DNA of 64,000 nt, from contig CP159477.1 of the NCBI GenBank assembly GCA_042140185.1, forward strand, positions 2,790,001 through 2,854,000, written 5' to 3'. The DNA is from JANSXG01 sp024743075 (GTDB lineage: Bacteria; Planctomycetota; Phycisphaerae; Phycisphaerales; UBA1924). The notes below the pieces were generated by a model. That model made no database searches. It was not told the origin of the DNA and saw nothing but the letters and a program-made list of their open reading frames with translations. This document shows positions 28,185-36,941 of this stretch, in pieces. Every line of letters begins with the position of its first letter. Positions within the stretch are counted from its first letter, which is position 1. A program made the translations under genes and the position numbers.

Positions 28185-28269
28185 AGCAGTTCGGGCGGTG
28201 GCCACGCGACGAACGACCCGGCACTGGCCAGCAAGCGGCCAGTGGCACCTGAGGCAGTCGGTCCAAAGC

Positions 28270-28322
28270 AGCGGCTGCGCCGCTGACCCCTCTCCCCGGC
28301 CCTCTCCCGCAAGGGGAGAGGG
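28270..28322. repeat. Palindromic intergenic element (CCCTCTCCC type)
   Basis: Two adjacent hairpins: AGCGGC/GCCGCT (28270-28284, TGC loop) and CCCTCTCCC (28300-28308) with GGGAGAGGG (28314-28322) over a GCAAG loop. The second matches the widely distributed CCCTCTCCC...GGGAGAGGG interspersed palindromes of G+C-rich bacteria. It lies 50 bases before der and could also end the preceding transcript, though no T tract follows. Confidence 0.6.
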
Positions 28323-28375
28323 AGGAGAACACAGCAAAATCGAAAGAGGGCAAGGTCGAGTAGAATTGCCCGACT

Positions 28376-29956
28376 ATGCCTCTCCCCAGAATCGCCATCG
28401 TCGGCCGACCGAATGTCGGCAAGTCTTCGCTTTTGAACATGCTGGCGAAGGCGAAGGTTTCGATCGTCGATCCGACGCCGGGGGTGACGCGCGACCGGGT
28501 GTCGCACGTCATCGATTTGGAGGGGCCCCTGAAGACCGAGCCCCACAAACTGGTGGAGATCGTCGATACCGGCGGGTACGGCGTTTACACCGCCGAGGGT
28601 GCGCGGTTCGACGATGCGGGCGCGGACCTGCAGACGCTGACGGCGGACATCGAGGGTCAGATCGGTGCGGCGGTGGCGACGGCGGACCTGATCCTGTTCG
28701 TGGTCGATGCGCAGGCGGGGATCACGACGCTGGACGAGACGATCGCCAAGATGCTGCGCGAGCGCCGGCTGGTGAAAGACGCCGCGGGCAAGCAGCGCGA
28801 GCTGCCGGTGCAGATGGTGGCGAACAAGGTTGACGCGAACAACTGGGAGCCGCACGGGCTGGAGGCGTCGGCGCTGGGGTTCGGCGAGCCGTGGCTGGTC
28901 TCGGCGCTGAACAACTACATGCGGCGCGAGTTCAAGGAGAAACTGTTCCACGCCCTGCCCGAGCCGGACCCGATGGGCGACGAAGAGCCGGAGATGAAGA
29001 TCGCGCTGGTGGGGCGGCGCAACGCCGGCAAGAGCAGTTTCGTGAACGCGCTGGCGGGCGAGAACCGGGTGATCGTCTCGGAGATCGCCGGGACGACGCG
29101 CGACGCGGTGGATGTGCGCTTCGAGATGGACGGTCGGACGATGGTGGCGATCGACACGGCGGGCGTGCGCAAGCGCTCGAAGTTCGCCGATGCGGTCGAG
29201 CAGTTCGCGAACATGCGGATGGCCCAGTCGGTGGTGCGCGCGGACGTGGTGCTGCTGCTGATCGACGCGACGGAGAAGATCTCGGCGATCGACAAGCGTC
29301 TTGGTGCGCAGATCGCCGAATCGTACAAGCCGTGCGTGATCGTGGTGAGCAAGTGGGACCTCGCCGAGGGCAAGAAGAACCGCAAGGGCGAGCCGCTGAG
29401 CCCGGACGATTACCAGGAGTACATTGAAAAGGAAATGCCGGGGCTGGACACCGCGCCGATCATCTTCACTTCGAGCAAGGAGAAGATCGGGATCGAGCAG
29501 GTGATCGAGGTGGCTTTCGAGCTGTTCGACCAGTCGCGCCAGCGGATCTCGACGGGCAAGATCAACAAGACGCTCAAGGAGATCCTCGCGGTGCGAGGGC
29601 CGTCGTCGCGTCTGGGGACGCAGGCGAAGATCCTGTACGCGACACAGGTTGCGGTCGCACCGCCGACGTTCGTGGTGGTGGTGAACAAACCCGAACTGTT
29701 CAAGGGCGACTACGAGCGGTATCTGCGCAACCGTCTGCGCGAGACGACGCCGTTCACGGAGGTGCCGGTCCGGTTGTTCTTTCGCGAGCGCAAGCGCGCG
29801 GACATCGAGGACCTGCTGTCGGGGCGCCACGAGCGCAAGCAGGAGGCCAGGCGGCGCGAGGCCGGGGAGGCCGGTCCGGGCGGCGGGAAGTTCTCGGTGG
29901 ACGGCATCGACGACGAGCTGATCCGGCAGATCATGGCCGAGGACGACGAGGACTGA
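28376..29956 (+). CDS. der: Ribosome assembly GTPase Der (EngA)
   Basis: 526 residues, longer than the usual 440-490. Two GTPase domains in tandem: first P-loop GRPNVGKSS (about 10-18) with G3 DTGGYG, second P-loop GRRNAGKSS (about 212-220) with G3 DTAGVRKRSK; G4 motifs NKVD and SKWD are present. A KH-like domain follows at about 410-490 (TPFTEVPVRLFFRERKR). Der acts in late 50S subunit assembly. The first domain carries a moderately long insertion between G3 and G4 (TAEGARFDDAG...), and there is a charged C-terminal tail ending IMAEDDED. Convergent with the hybrid kinase, 30 bp apart. Confidence 0.95.
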   Translation: MPLPRIAIVGRPNVGKSSLLNMLAKAKVSIVDPTPGVTRDRVSHVIDLEGPLKTEPHKLVEIVDTGGYGVYTAEGARFDDAGADLQTLTADIEGQIGAAVATADLILFVVDAQAGITTLDETIAKMLRERRLVKDAAGKQRELPVQMVANKVDANNWEPHGLEASALGFGEPWLVSALNNYMRREFKEKLFHALPEPDPMGDEEPEMKIALVGRRNAGKSSFVNALAGENRVIVSEIAGTTRDAVDVRFEMDGRTMVAIDTAGVRKRSKFADAVEQFANMRMAQSVVRADVVLLLIDATEKISAIDKRLGAQIAESYKPCVIVVSKWDLAEGKKNRKGEPLSPDDYQEYIEKEMPGLDTAPIIFTSSKEKIGIEQVIEVAFELFDQSRQRISTGKINKTLKEILAVRGPSSRLGTQAKILYATQVAVAPPTFVVVVNKPELFKGDYERYLRNRLRETTPFTEVPVRLFFRERKRADIEDLLSGRHERKQEARRREAGEAGPGGGKFSVDGIDDELIRQIMAEDDED

Positions 29957-29986
29957 AGCGAGGGCTACTGATCCCGCGCGAGGCGA

Positions 29987-32841
29987 TCAGGCGGCGAGGC
30001 GCTCGGGCATGGCTCCGTCGGCGCCGAGGCGGCAGGTTTGGATGAGTTTCTCTTTGTCGATGGGCTTGGTGAGGAACTCGTCGCAGCCGGCGTCGAGGCA
30101 GCGGACGCGGTCGCCGGGCATGGCGTGGGCGGTGAGCGCGATGATGGGGATCGTGCAGCCTCGTCTGCGGAGGGTGCTCGTGGCGGAGTAGCCGTCGAGC
30201 ACGGGCATCTGCATATCCATCAGCACGACATCGAAGGGGTCGGTCGCGTCGTCGATCCTGTCGATGGCGATCTGGCCGTTCTCGGCGATCTCGACGGTCG
30301 CGCCGGCCTTTTTCAGGTGGTGGGTGATCAGGCGTTGGTTGTCGGGGCCGTCTTCGACGAGCAGGACGCGAACGCCCTTGAGCGGGCAGCACGCCTGGGT
30401 CTGCGGCTGCTTCGAGGACGCGGTCGACTCGGATCCGGCTCTGGCGATCTGCTCGATGGCTTCGCGGATCTCGTCTGGCGCGAGCATGCGGACGCCGCTG
30501 ATGTCGCCGGTGCCGACCCGGACGGTGAAGACGGTTCCGACGCCGGGCTTGGAGTCGACGGCGATGCCGCCGCCGAGGAGTTCGGCGAGTCGCTGTGAGA
30601 TCTGCAGGCCGAGGCCGGTGCCGCCGAATCGCCGGGTCATGGAGTTGTCGGCCTGGCTGAAGGGCTGGAAGAGACGACCGATCGCGTCTTCTTCGATGCC
30701 GATGCCCGTATCTTTGACGCGGAGGGCGAGGCAGCGCGTGCCCGAATCGTCGCGCTCGACCCCGACGCGGACCGTGACGGACCCCGCCTCGGTGAACTTG
30801 ATGGCGTTGCCGATGAGGTTGATGAGGATCTGGCGCAGGCGGATGGGATCGCTGGCGATGAACTCGGGCACGGCGGAGTCGTAGGTGCTCGAGAGCGAGA
30901 TGTTCTTCCCGAGCGCGCAGATGCGCATGGACTCGATCACGTCTTCGACGATCTGGATCGGCGAACACTCGATCGACTCGACGGTCATCTTGCCGGCCTC
31001 GATCTTCGAGATGTCGAGGATGTCGTTGATGATCGCCAGAAGGTGCTCGCCGTTGCGCCGGATGGTGGCGATGTGCGACTCGCGCTGTGCGGGGTCGGCC
31101 TCCGCGAGGAGGTCCGCGAAGCCGAGGATGGCGGTCATCGGGGTGCGGATCTCGTGGCTCATGTTGGCGAGGAACTCGCTCTTTGCGGCGTTGGCGCGGT
31201 CGGCCTCGGCGCGAGCAACGTCGAGTTCGGCTGCCTTCTCGGCGAGCCGCTTGGCGGTCCGCTCGGCCTCGTCGCGGCTGTGCTCGACCTGTTCGAGCAT
31301 GAGCTGTCGCTCGCGCTCGGCGTTCTTCTTGGCGGTGATGTCCTGGAAGGAGCCGACGAGGCGGACCGCGCGACCGTCTTCGAATACGGCGCGACCGCGC
31401 GAGTGCACCCAGATTCGGTTTCCGTCCGCGGTGATGAACTGCGTTTCGAGGTCGAAGTCGTCTCCGGTGCGGATCGCTTTCTGCACGGCGTCGCTCACGA
31501 TCTCGCGGTCACTGGCCGGGTAGAACGCGAGCGCGTCGTCGAGGGTCGGGGCGTAGTCCGGTCCGACGCCGTGGATGCGTCTGGTCTCTGCGGTCCAGAA
31601 CAGTTCGGCGGTAACGAGGTTGAGTTCCCAGCCGCCGACGCCGGAGATGTCGCTGGTCATCTCGAAGAGGTCGCTGACGCGCTGGAGGTCTTCCTCGGTC
31701 TTGCGGCGCTCGGTGATGTCTTCCTGGACGGCGATGTACTTGCAGAGGTTCCCGTCGGCGTCGTGGACGGGCTGGATATCGATGGAGACCCAGTAGGGCC
31801 TGCCGTCCTTGGTGTAGTTGAGGATCTGGGTCTGGAATCCGACGGCGCGGGCGAGGCGGGAGCGAATGAACTCGATGGTTTTGGGATCGGTGTCGGGCCC
31901 CTGGAGCACGCGGCCGGGCTTGCACCGCGCACCTCTGCGAAGGAGAAGCCGCTGATCTCTGTGAACGCGTCGTTGACCCATTCGATCCGTCCGTCGGCGT
32001 CGGTGATGATGACGGCGTTGCTCGTGCGCTGGGCGACGAGGGCGAGGTCCTCGAGGCGGGCCGTCTGGCTGCGGAGTTTCTCGAGGACGCTCTGCATGAC
32101 CCCGCCGATCTCGACGAGTTCTCGGGAGCGCAGCCCGGAGAGGTCGATCGGCTCGCCGGTTCCGGCGGCGCGCTGGAGTGCGATTCGGAGGCGCTCGATG
32201 GGTCGGATCGCGAAGAGCTGCAGGATGAATGCGAGCGCGGTGACGGTGAGGAGTATGGCGACGACCGCCCAGATGAGTGTCTGCCGGGTCCGGTACGACG
32301 CCGCGGTACTCACCCACGAGATGTCGCGGATGACGACGGCGACGGCCGAGGGCTGGGATGCGCCGTACTCACCGCCGTCGACGGGGATGAGCGTGGCGAC
32401 GCGTTCTTGCTCGTCGACGGTGAAGGAGATCTCCCGCTTGGAGTGGGAGCGTGCGACGGCTGAGATCAGGTGCTCGACCGGGGCGAACCGGGTCGAGGCG
32501 ACGTGCCAGCCGGTCTCGAGCGCGTTGCTGCTGGCGATCACCTGGCATTGCTCGTCGATGAGCCCGACGGCCTCGATGTTCTCGAGCAGCGCCATGCGCT
32601 GCACGATGCGTCGGACGCCGTCGTGGGCGTCGGCTTCGAGTAGGGCCTCGATGGTGAACTCGAGGTCGTCGGCGAAGTCGTCGGCCTCGGCGAGCTCTCG
32701 CTCACGCACCGACTCCGTGTAGCGGAACTCGTTCTGCAGAGCCACGAACTCGCGCCCGGCGACGGCGAGGAGCACGCCGAGAATGGCGAAGGTCGCCAGG
32801 CCCCGGCGACGCGACTGGGAATTGAGCCACGAACGCATCAT
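29987..32841 (-). CDS. Hybrid sensor histidine kinase with one frame break
   Basis: About 951 residues when the missing base near 31922 is restored (VRGAKPGRVLQGPDTD). Order: a transmembrane helix (about 12-32), a periplasmic sensing region of about 140 residues, a second helix (about 190-210), a HAMP-like linker, PAS/PAC (FTEISGFSF to YIAVQEDITERRK), a second PAS ending in FQDITAKK, a coiled coil, HisKA with the phosphorylated His in MSHEIRTPM, HATPase_c (NLIGNAIKF, DTGIGI, FGGTGLGL), and a receiver domain (VLLVEDGPDNQ, VLMDMQMPVLDG). The start overlaps the stop of the periplasmic binding protein gene by 4 bases (ATGA), so the pair is co-translated. Output by phosphorelay is expected; the partner regulator is not in the window. 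Confidence 0.9.
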
Positions 32842-33800
32842 TCGCTGTCTCCGACACGAGACTGAAACGCACCGACGGGCGTCGGGGCCGGCAGGTCCAG
32901 TTTCGCCGCGATGTCGCGGAGGGTTCGATCGAAGTCGTCACCGAGGAGCCGCGCGTTCAGAGCGCGGCCGCACGGTCGGATGCCGGTCCACGCCCGCGCG
33001 AAACCCTCGGGCGGTTGCTGAAGCGATTCGGCGCAGACGCCGAAGACCGCGTCTGGTTCGCGCTCGACCGCGTCGAGCAGATCGAACCAGACGGTGCGCA
33101 TGCGCTCGATCTCGTCGGAGTTCGAAGACGCGAACGCGGATCTGGCGAGGAGGACATCGAGGACGAGGCTCTCGAGGTCGCTCGTGCGATGGATCACGCT
33201 GCCGCCGATGTCGTCGGCGAGCGCGGTGAGCTTGGGCTCCCACAGCACGGCGGCGTCGATGCGTCCCTGCCGGAGCTGGGCCGAAGCCGCGTCGTTGGAG
33301 AGATCGACGATCGTGACATCGTCGAGCGTCAGGCCGTGATGCTCGAGCGCTTCCGCGAGGACCAGGCGGTTGATCGCGTCCATTTTGCAACCGACTCGGA
33401 GCCCGCGAAGGTCGGGGACGGTGTGAACTCCGTGGGCGGCGGCGATGCCGTCCGCGCCGCTGGAGGTGTTGGTCACGAGCACAACATCGAGTGGCGTGCC
33501 GTCGTGATTGCAGACCAGTGTGCCGAGGCTGGTGAATCCGAGCTCGACGGAGCCTTCCATCAGGGCACGGGCGACATCGCTGGACTCGTCGAAGCGGATG
33601 AGTTCGACATCGAGGCCGTGGCGCTCGAAGAGGCCGGTCCGCTCCGCGTACAGGATGATGTCGAAGCCGACCCAAGGCGGAAAGCCGATGCGGATCGGCC
33701 CGTCACGACGCGAGAGTTCCGGCGCCGGCTGCGCAGCGAGCGCGGCGAGCAGTGTGGCGACCGCCCCGATGATGAACAGAATGCGAGTCTTGGTCAGCAT
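32838..33800 (-). CDS. Periplasmic substrate-binding protein (NMT1/SsuA-like)
   Basis: 320 residues from the ATG followed by a signal peptide (RILFIIGAVATLLAALAA). The fold is that of nitrate/sulfonate/taurine/thiamin-precursor binding proteins: IRIGFPPWVGFDIILYAERTG, then EGSVELGFTSLGTLV, TNTSSGADGIAA, LRGLRVGCKMDAINRLVL, QLRQGRIDAAVLWEPK are the landmarks. No ABC permease or ATPase gene accompanies it. Instead it ends in a 4-base overlap with the hybrid histidine kinase, so it may load a ligand onto the sensor rather than feed a transporter. That is inference from gene order. Confidence 0.8.
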   Translation of the reverse strand: MLTKTRILFIIGAVATLLAALAAQPAPELSRRDGPIRIGFPPWVGFDIILYAERTGLFERHGLDVELIRFDESSDVARALMEGSVELGFTSLGTLVCNHDGTPLDVVLVTNTSSGADGIAAAHGVHTVPDLRGLRVGCKMDAINRLVLAEALEHHGLTLDDVTIVDLSNDAASAQLRQGRIDAAVLWEPKLTALADDIGGSVIHRTSDLESLVLDVLLARSAFASSNSDEIERMRTVWFDLLDAVEREPDAVFGVCAESLQQPPEGFARAWTGIRPCGRALNARLLGDDFDRTLRDIAAKLDLPAPTPVGAFQSRVGDSE

Positions 33801-33983
33801 GGAATGTGCCTGAATTCCCGATGGGGAAACCGCGAAATCCTCCGAGTCCCTTATCGGCACCGTACGTGCAGGTGTTCAACGCAAGCGCGGCATCGGCGTG
33901 TTGCTGCGGAAAACCCGTACAACCTACTAGGTGCGACGAGCAACCGCATTGTTATCGGGACCTCGCGTATGCTCGGGAGCGCG

Positions 33984-34835
33984 ATGCCTGACCTGCCTGA
34001 GACACTCGCACAACTCGGTCGCCTGCTCGGTGACCCTGTCTCGGATGCCCGCTCGCTCTCGGGCGGTTGCGTGGCGGATGTGCGTATGTTGACGCTGGAG
34101 TCGGGGCGCCGAGTGGTCGCGAAGATCGGCGGGCCGGACCTGGATATTGAGGGCCGGATGCTTGAGCACCTGGGAGAGCGATCGGATCTGCCGGTGCCGC
34201 GGGTGCTGCACGCCGAAGCGGATGTGCTGGTGATGGAGCACATCGAGCACGCGGGCGGCTCGGGCTGGGGCAGGCACCTCGCCGACCTGCTGGCGGCGCT
34301 GCACGGGATCACGAGCCTCGACGGTCGGTTCGGTCATGCCTCGCCGACTCTGATCGGCCCGATCCGACTCGAGAACCGCTGGGCGTCGGACTGGGGCGGG
34401 TTCTATCGGGACGCGCGGGTCCTCCCGCTGATCGAGGAGGCGTCGCGCCGGGGAAACCTGGCGCACGGTCTGGAGCGCCGGCTGCGATCGTACGCGGAGC
34501 GCGTCGGTGACGATCTGGACCACGCCCCGCCGGCATCGCTCGTTCACGGCGATGTCTGGAGCGGGAACGTGCTCGCGAGCGGGAAGAGCGTGGTCGCGCT
34601 GATCGACCCGTCTGTCGTGTACGCGGATCCGGAGTTCGAGCTGGCGTTCATCGCGCTGTTCTCGACGGGCGGACGCGAGTTCTTCGAGCGCTACGCCGAG
34701 CACCGACCGATCGACGACGGGTTCTTCGAGCGCCGAGTGTTCATCTACCAGCTGTTCCCGCTGCTCGTGCATGTCGCGCTGTTCGGCGGCGGGTACGCGG
34801 CGCAGCTCGATTCGACACTGCGCCGGCTCGAGTAG
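33984..34835 (+). CDS. Fructosamine kinase-family protein
   Basis: 283 residues, started at the ATG behind a GGGAG site; an ATG 15 bases upstream is also in frame. Kinases of this family phosphorylate glycated amines so that they decompose, repairing protein glycation. Visible features: SLSGGCVADVRMLTLESG, VVAKIG (ATP-binding Lys), a bilobal layout, the catalytic loop VHGDVWSGNVL near residues 189-199 with Asp, and IDPSVVYADPEFELAFIALF (metal-binding Asp) near 208-227. The family includes bacterial YniA and aminoglycoside phosphotransferase relatives, so a related phosphotransferase activity is possible. Convergent with purK. Confidence 0.85.
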   Translation: MPDLPETLAQLGRLLGDPVSDARSLSGGCVADVRMLTLESGRRVVAKIGGPDLDIEGRMLEHLGERSDLPVPRVLHAEADVLVMEHIEHAGGSGWGRHLADLLAALHGITSLDGRFGHASPTLIGPIRLENRWASDWGGFYRDARVLPLIEEASRRGNLAHGLERRLRSYAERVGDDLDHAPPASLVHGDVWSGNVLASGKSVVALIDPSVVYADPEFELAFIALFSTGGREFFERYAEHRPIDDGFFERRVFIYQLFPLLVHVALFGGGYAAQLDSTLRRLE

Positions 34836-34847
34836 CGACGAGCGGGC

Positions 34848-36038
34848 TCAGACCACGGCGCCCGCCCCGGCGGCCGGCACGAGCGATTCGAGGTGGGTCA
34901 CGGTCTCCTCTTCGGGGTCGAGCAGCGTGATATGCCCGACTTTGCGCCCGGCCTCGGCGCCTTGCCGTACAGGTGCGGGTGGGCGTCGGGCGCGATGGCG
35001 AGGATCTGCTCGCTCGACGGTGCCGCACCGACGAGGTTGAGCATGACCGCACGATCGACGCCGGGCTTCATACCCGTCGGCCCGAGTGGCAGGCCGAGGA
35101 TGGCCCGGATGTGGTTCTCGAACTGGCTCGTCCGGCTGCCCTCGATGGTCCAGTGCCCGCTGTTGTGGACGCGTGGCGCGAACTCGTTGGCGATGATCCA
35201 GCCCTCGCCGCTGTCCTTCACCTCGAACAGTTCGAGGGCGATGGTGCCGACGTAGTCGAGCGCCTCCATCAGTCGCCGGACATGCGTCTCGGCTCTGGTC
35301 TGCAGGTCCGCACCGATGCCCGGTGCGGGCGCGACGCTGCGCTGGAGGATGCCCCCGGCGTGCCGGTTCTCGACGAGCGGGTAGCAGCGGATCTCGCCGG
35401 ATCGAGCGCGCGTGGCGATGATCGAGAGCTCGCGGACGAACGGGACGAACGCCTCGGCGATCAGGCCGCCCCTCGCGGCGGCGGGCCCGAGCAACTCCCA
35501 ACAGTCGCCGGCCTGGTTGGCGTCGCGCAGCACGAACTGACCCTTGCCGTCGTACCCGCCCCGACGGGTCTTGACGACCAGGGCGCGCGCCGAGTTCGCT
35601 GATCGCGGCCTCAAGATCTTCGCGAGAACCGACCTTGGCGAATCGGGGTGTGGGGATGTTCAGGCGGCGGAAGAGCGTTTTCTCTTCGAGCCGGTCCTGT
35701 GCGGTCGCGAGCGCGTCGGCGGGCGGGGCGGGCGGTTGGCCGCCGTGGTCGCGGACCTGCTCGCCGATGAATTCGAGCACGCGAGCCGGGACGTTCTCGA
35801 ACTCGAAAGTGACCGCTTCCGTGCCGTCGATAAGCGCCGCGAGCGCGGTCCGGTCGTCGTAAGGTGCCTGGATGAGTTCTCCGACGGCGCCGGCGGGCGC
35901 GTGGGACTCGGGGTCGAGGAAACGGAAGCGCACCCCGAGGGGAACTCCCGAGAGCGCGAGCATCCGTCCGAGCTGGCCCGCGCCGAGGACCGCGACGACG
36001 CGATCGCCGCTTCCGGGTTGTGGCGTGGAATCAGGCAT
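34848..36038 (-). CDS. purK: N5-carboxyaminoimidazole ribonucleotide synthase, two frame breaks
   Basis: About 398 residues when read across breaks near 35586 (best fixed by adding two bases in GGCGCGCGCC, giving ISELGARALVVKTRRGGYDG) and near 34957 (inside GGCGCC, giving YGKA..EAGRKVGHITLLD). ATP-grasp features include VLGAGQLGRMLA near residue 17, KTRRGGYDGKGQ, VRELSIIATR, EMFEV-like ALELFEVKD and NEFAPRVHNSGHWT. It carboxylates AIR to N5-CAIR using ATP and bicarbonate. It overlaps the end of purE by 8 bases, so the purE-purK operon is intact in layout. Both breaks fall on GC palindromes in an otherwise normal gene, so I treat them as likely errors. Confidence 0.85.
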   Translation of the reverse strand: MPDSTPQPGSGDRVVAVLGAGQLGRMLALSGVPLGVRFRFLDPESHAPAGAVGELIQAPYDDRTALAALIDGTEAVTFEFENVPARVLEFIGEQVRDHGGQPPAPPADALATAQDRLEEKTLFRRLNIPTPRFAKVGSREDLEAAISELGARPGRQDPSGRVRRQGSVRAARRQPGRRLLGVARARRREGRPDRRGVRPVRPRALDHRHARSIRRDPLLPARREPARRGHPPAQRRARTGHRCGPADQSRDACPATDGGARLRRHHRPRTVRGEGQRRGLDHRQRVRATRPQQRALDHRGQPDEPVREPHPGHPRPATRADGYEARRRSCGHAQPRRCGTVERADPRHRARRPPAPVRQGAEAGRKVGHITLLDPEEETVTHLESLVPAAGAGAVV

Positions 36039-36543
36039 CGGGAGGACAGGACGGGTCTGGGTTGTCGAGCACGCGCTTCGTCTGGGCGGCGCGGAAGTCC
36101 TTGAGCCGATCGCGGGTCGCCTGGCGCCAGTCGTCGCCGCCCCTGCTGACGATGGAGGCGGCGAGCAGGCCCGCGTTGGCGGCGCCGGCGGGGCCTATCG
36201 CGAGCGTGCCGACGGGGACGCCTTTGGGCATCTGGATGATCGAGAGCAGCGAGTCCATCCCGGAGAGCGCGGTCGTCCGAACGGGCACGCCGAGGACCGG
36301 AAGTTCGGTCGCGCTGGCGATCATGCCTGGCAGATGGGCGGCGCCGCCGGCGCCGGCGATGATGACCTCGAGTCCCCGAGACGACGCGCTGCTCGCGTAC
36401 TCCATGAGCAGCTCGGGCGTCCGGTGGGCTGAAACCACGCGCTTCTCGGTCGGCACGCCGAGTTCCTCAAGCATGGATACGGCGTGCTGCATGGTGTCCC
36501 AGTCGGACCACGATCCCATGACAACACCGACGACGGGGGGCAT
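36031..36543 (-). CDS. purE: N5-carboxyaminoimidazole ribonucleotide mutase
   Basis: 170 residues, the normal length for class I PurE. It rearranges N5-CAIR to CAIR, the step after PurK in purine synthesis. Motifs: GVVMGSWSDWDTMQHA (about 6-21), KRVVSAHRTPE near residue 34-44 with the catalytic His, IAGAGGAAHLPGM and LGVPVRT, with the family's GMDSLLSIIQMPKGVPVGT. Upstream sequence of nearly 400 bases separates it from the S8 protease. First gene of the purE-purK pair. Confidence 0.95.
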   Translation of the reverse strand: MPPVVGVVMGSWSDWDTMQHAVSMLEELGVPTEKRVVSAHRTPELLMEYASSASSRGLEVIIAGAGGAAHLPGMIASATELPVLGVPVRTTALSGMDSLLSIIQMPKGVPVGTLAIGPAGAANAGLLAASIVSRGGDDWRQATRDRLKDFRAAQTKRVLDNPDPSCPPDA

Positions 36544-36941
36544 GGTGTTCCTCGCTTGGCTTGAGCGTCGTGCGGCTCAGGGATGGGGGAGAGTGGGTAG
36601 CCGGCGGCGACCCGGAGCGACAGTCTAGCGGATCGGTGTGACTGGTCAGAAGCCAGCGAATCCCCGTCTGCGTGACGCAATGGGCTTATCGGAACCGATC
36701 CGACCGTGCGCATCTGGAGTCAACGGGCCCGGATGCAATGCATCGCGGTCCGAATGAAACCCAAAAGTAGGCCCGCTGAAAGACCGAGTTCTCCTTGTTC
36801 GAGGCCGGTCTTGCCTGAACACTGAAGGGTTGCCTCTCCTGCGCTACGGGTGCGGGGAGTACAGAATGCGATCGGACGGGTGGCCGTGTGTTTTCGGGGG
36901 CTCGGACGGTTTGATCGTGATTACGAAAGGAAGAATCGGTC
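36544..36941. other. Gene-poor interval between purE and the S8 protease
   Basis: About 400 bases. A GAAAGGAAG ribosome site lies at its right end, before the protease ATG. No hairpin terminator, tRNA or open frame with good codon pattern was seen. Divergent transcription starts are expected here, but I could not place them with confidence. Confidence 0.4.

Noticed and set aside
28286..28325. CRISPR or mobile element at the CCCTCTCCC palindrome
   Set aside because: Only one unit with no spacers, no direct repeats and no transposase; fits an interspersed palindrome.
28181..29830. Minus-strand open frame opposite der
   Set aside because: No recognisable domain; der is complete on the other strand.
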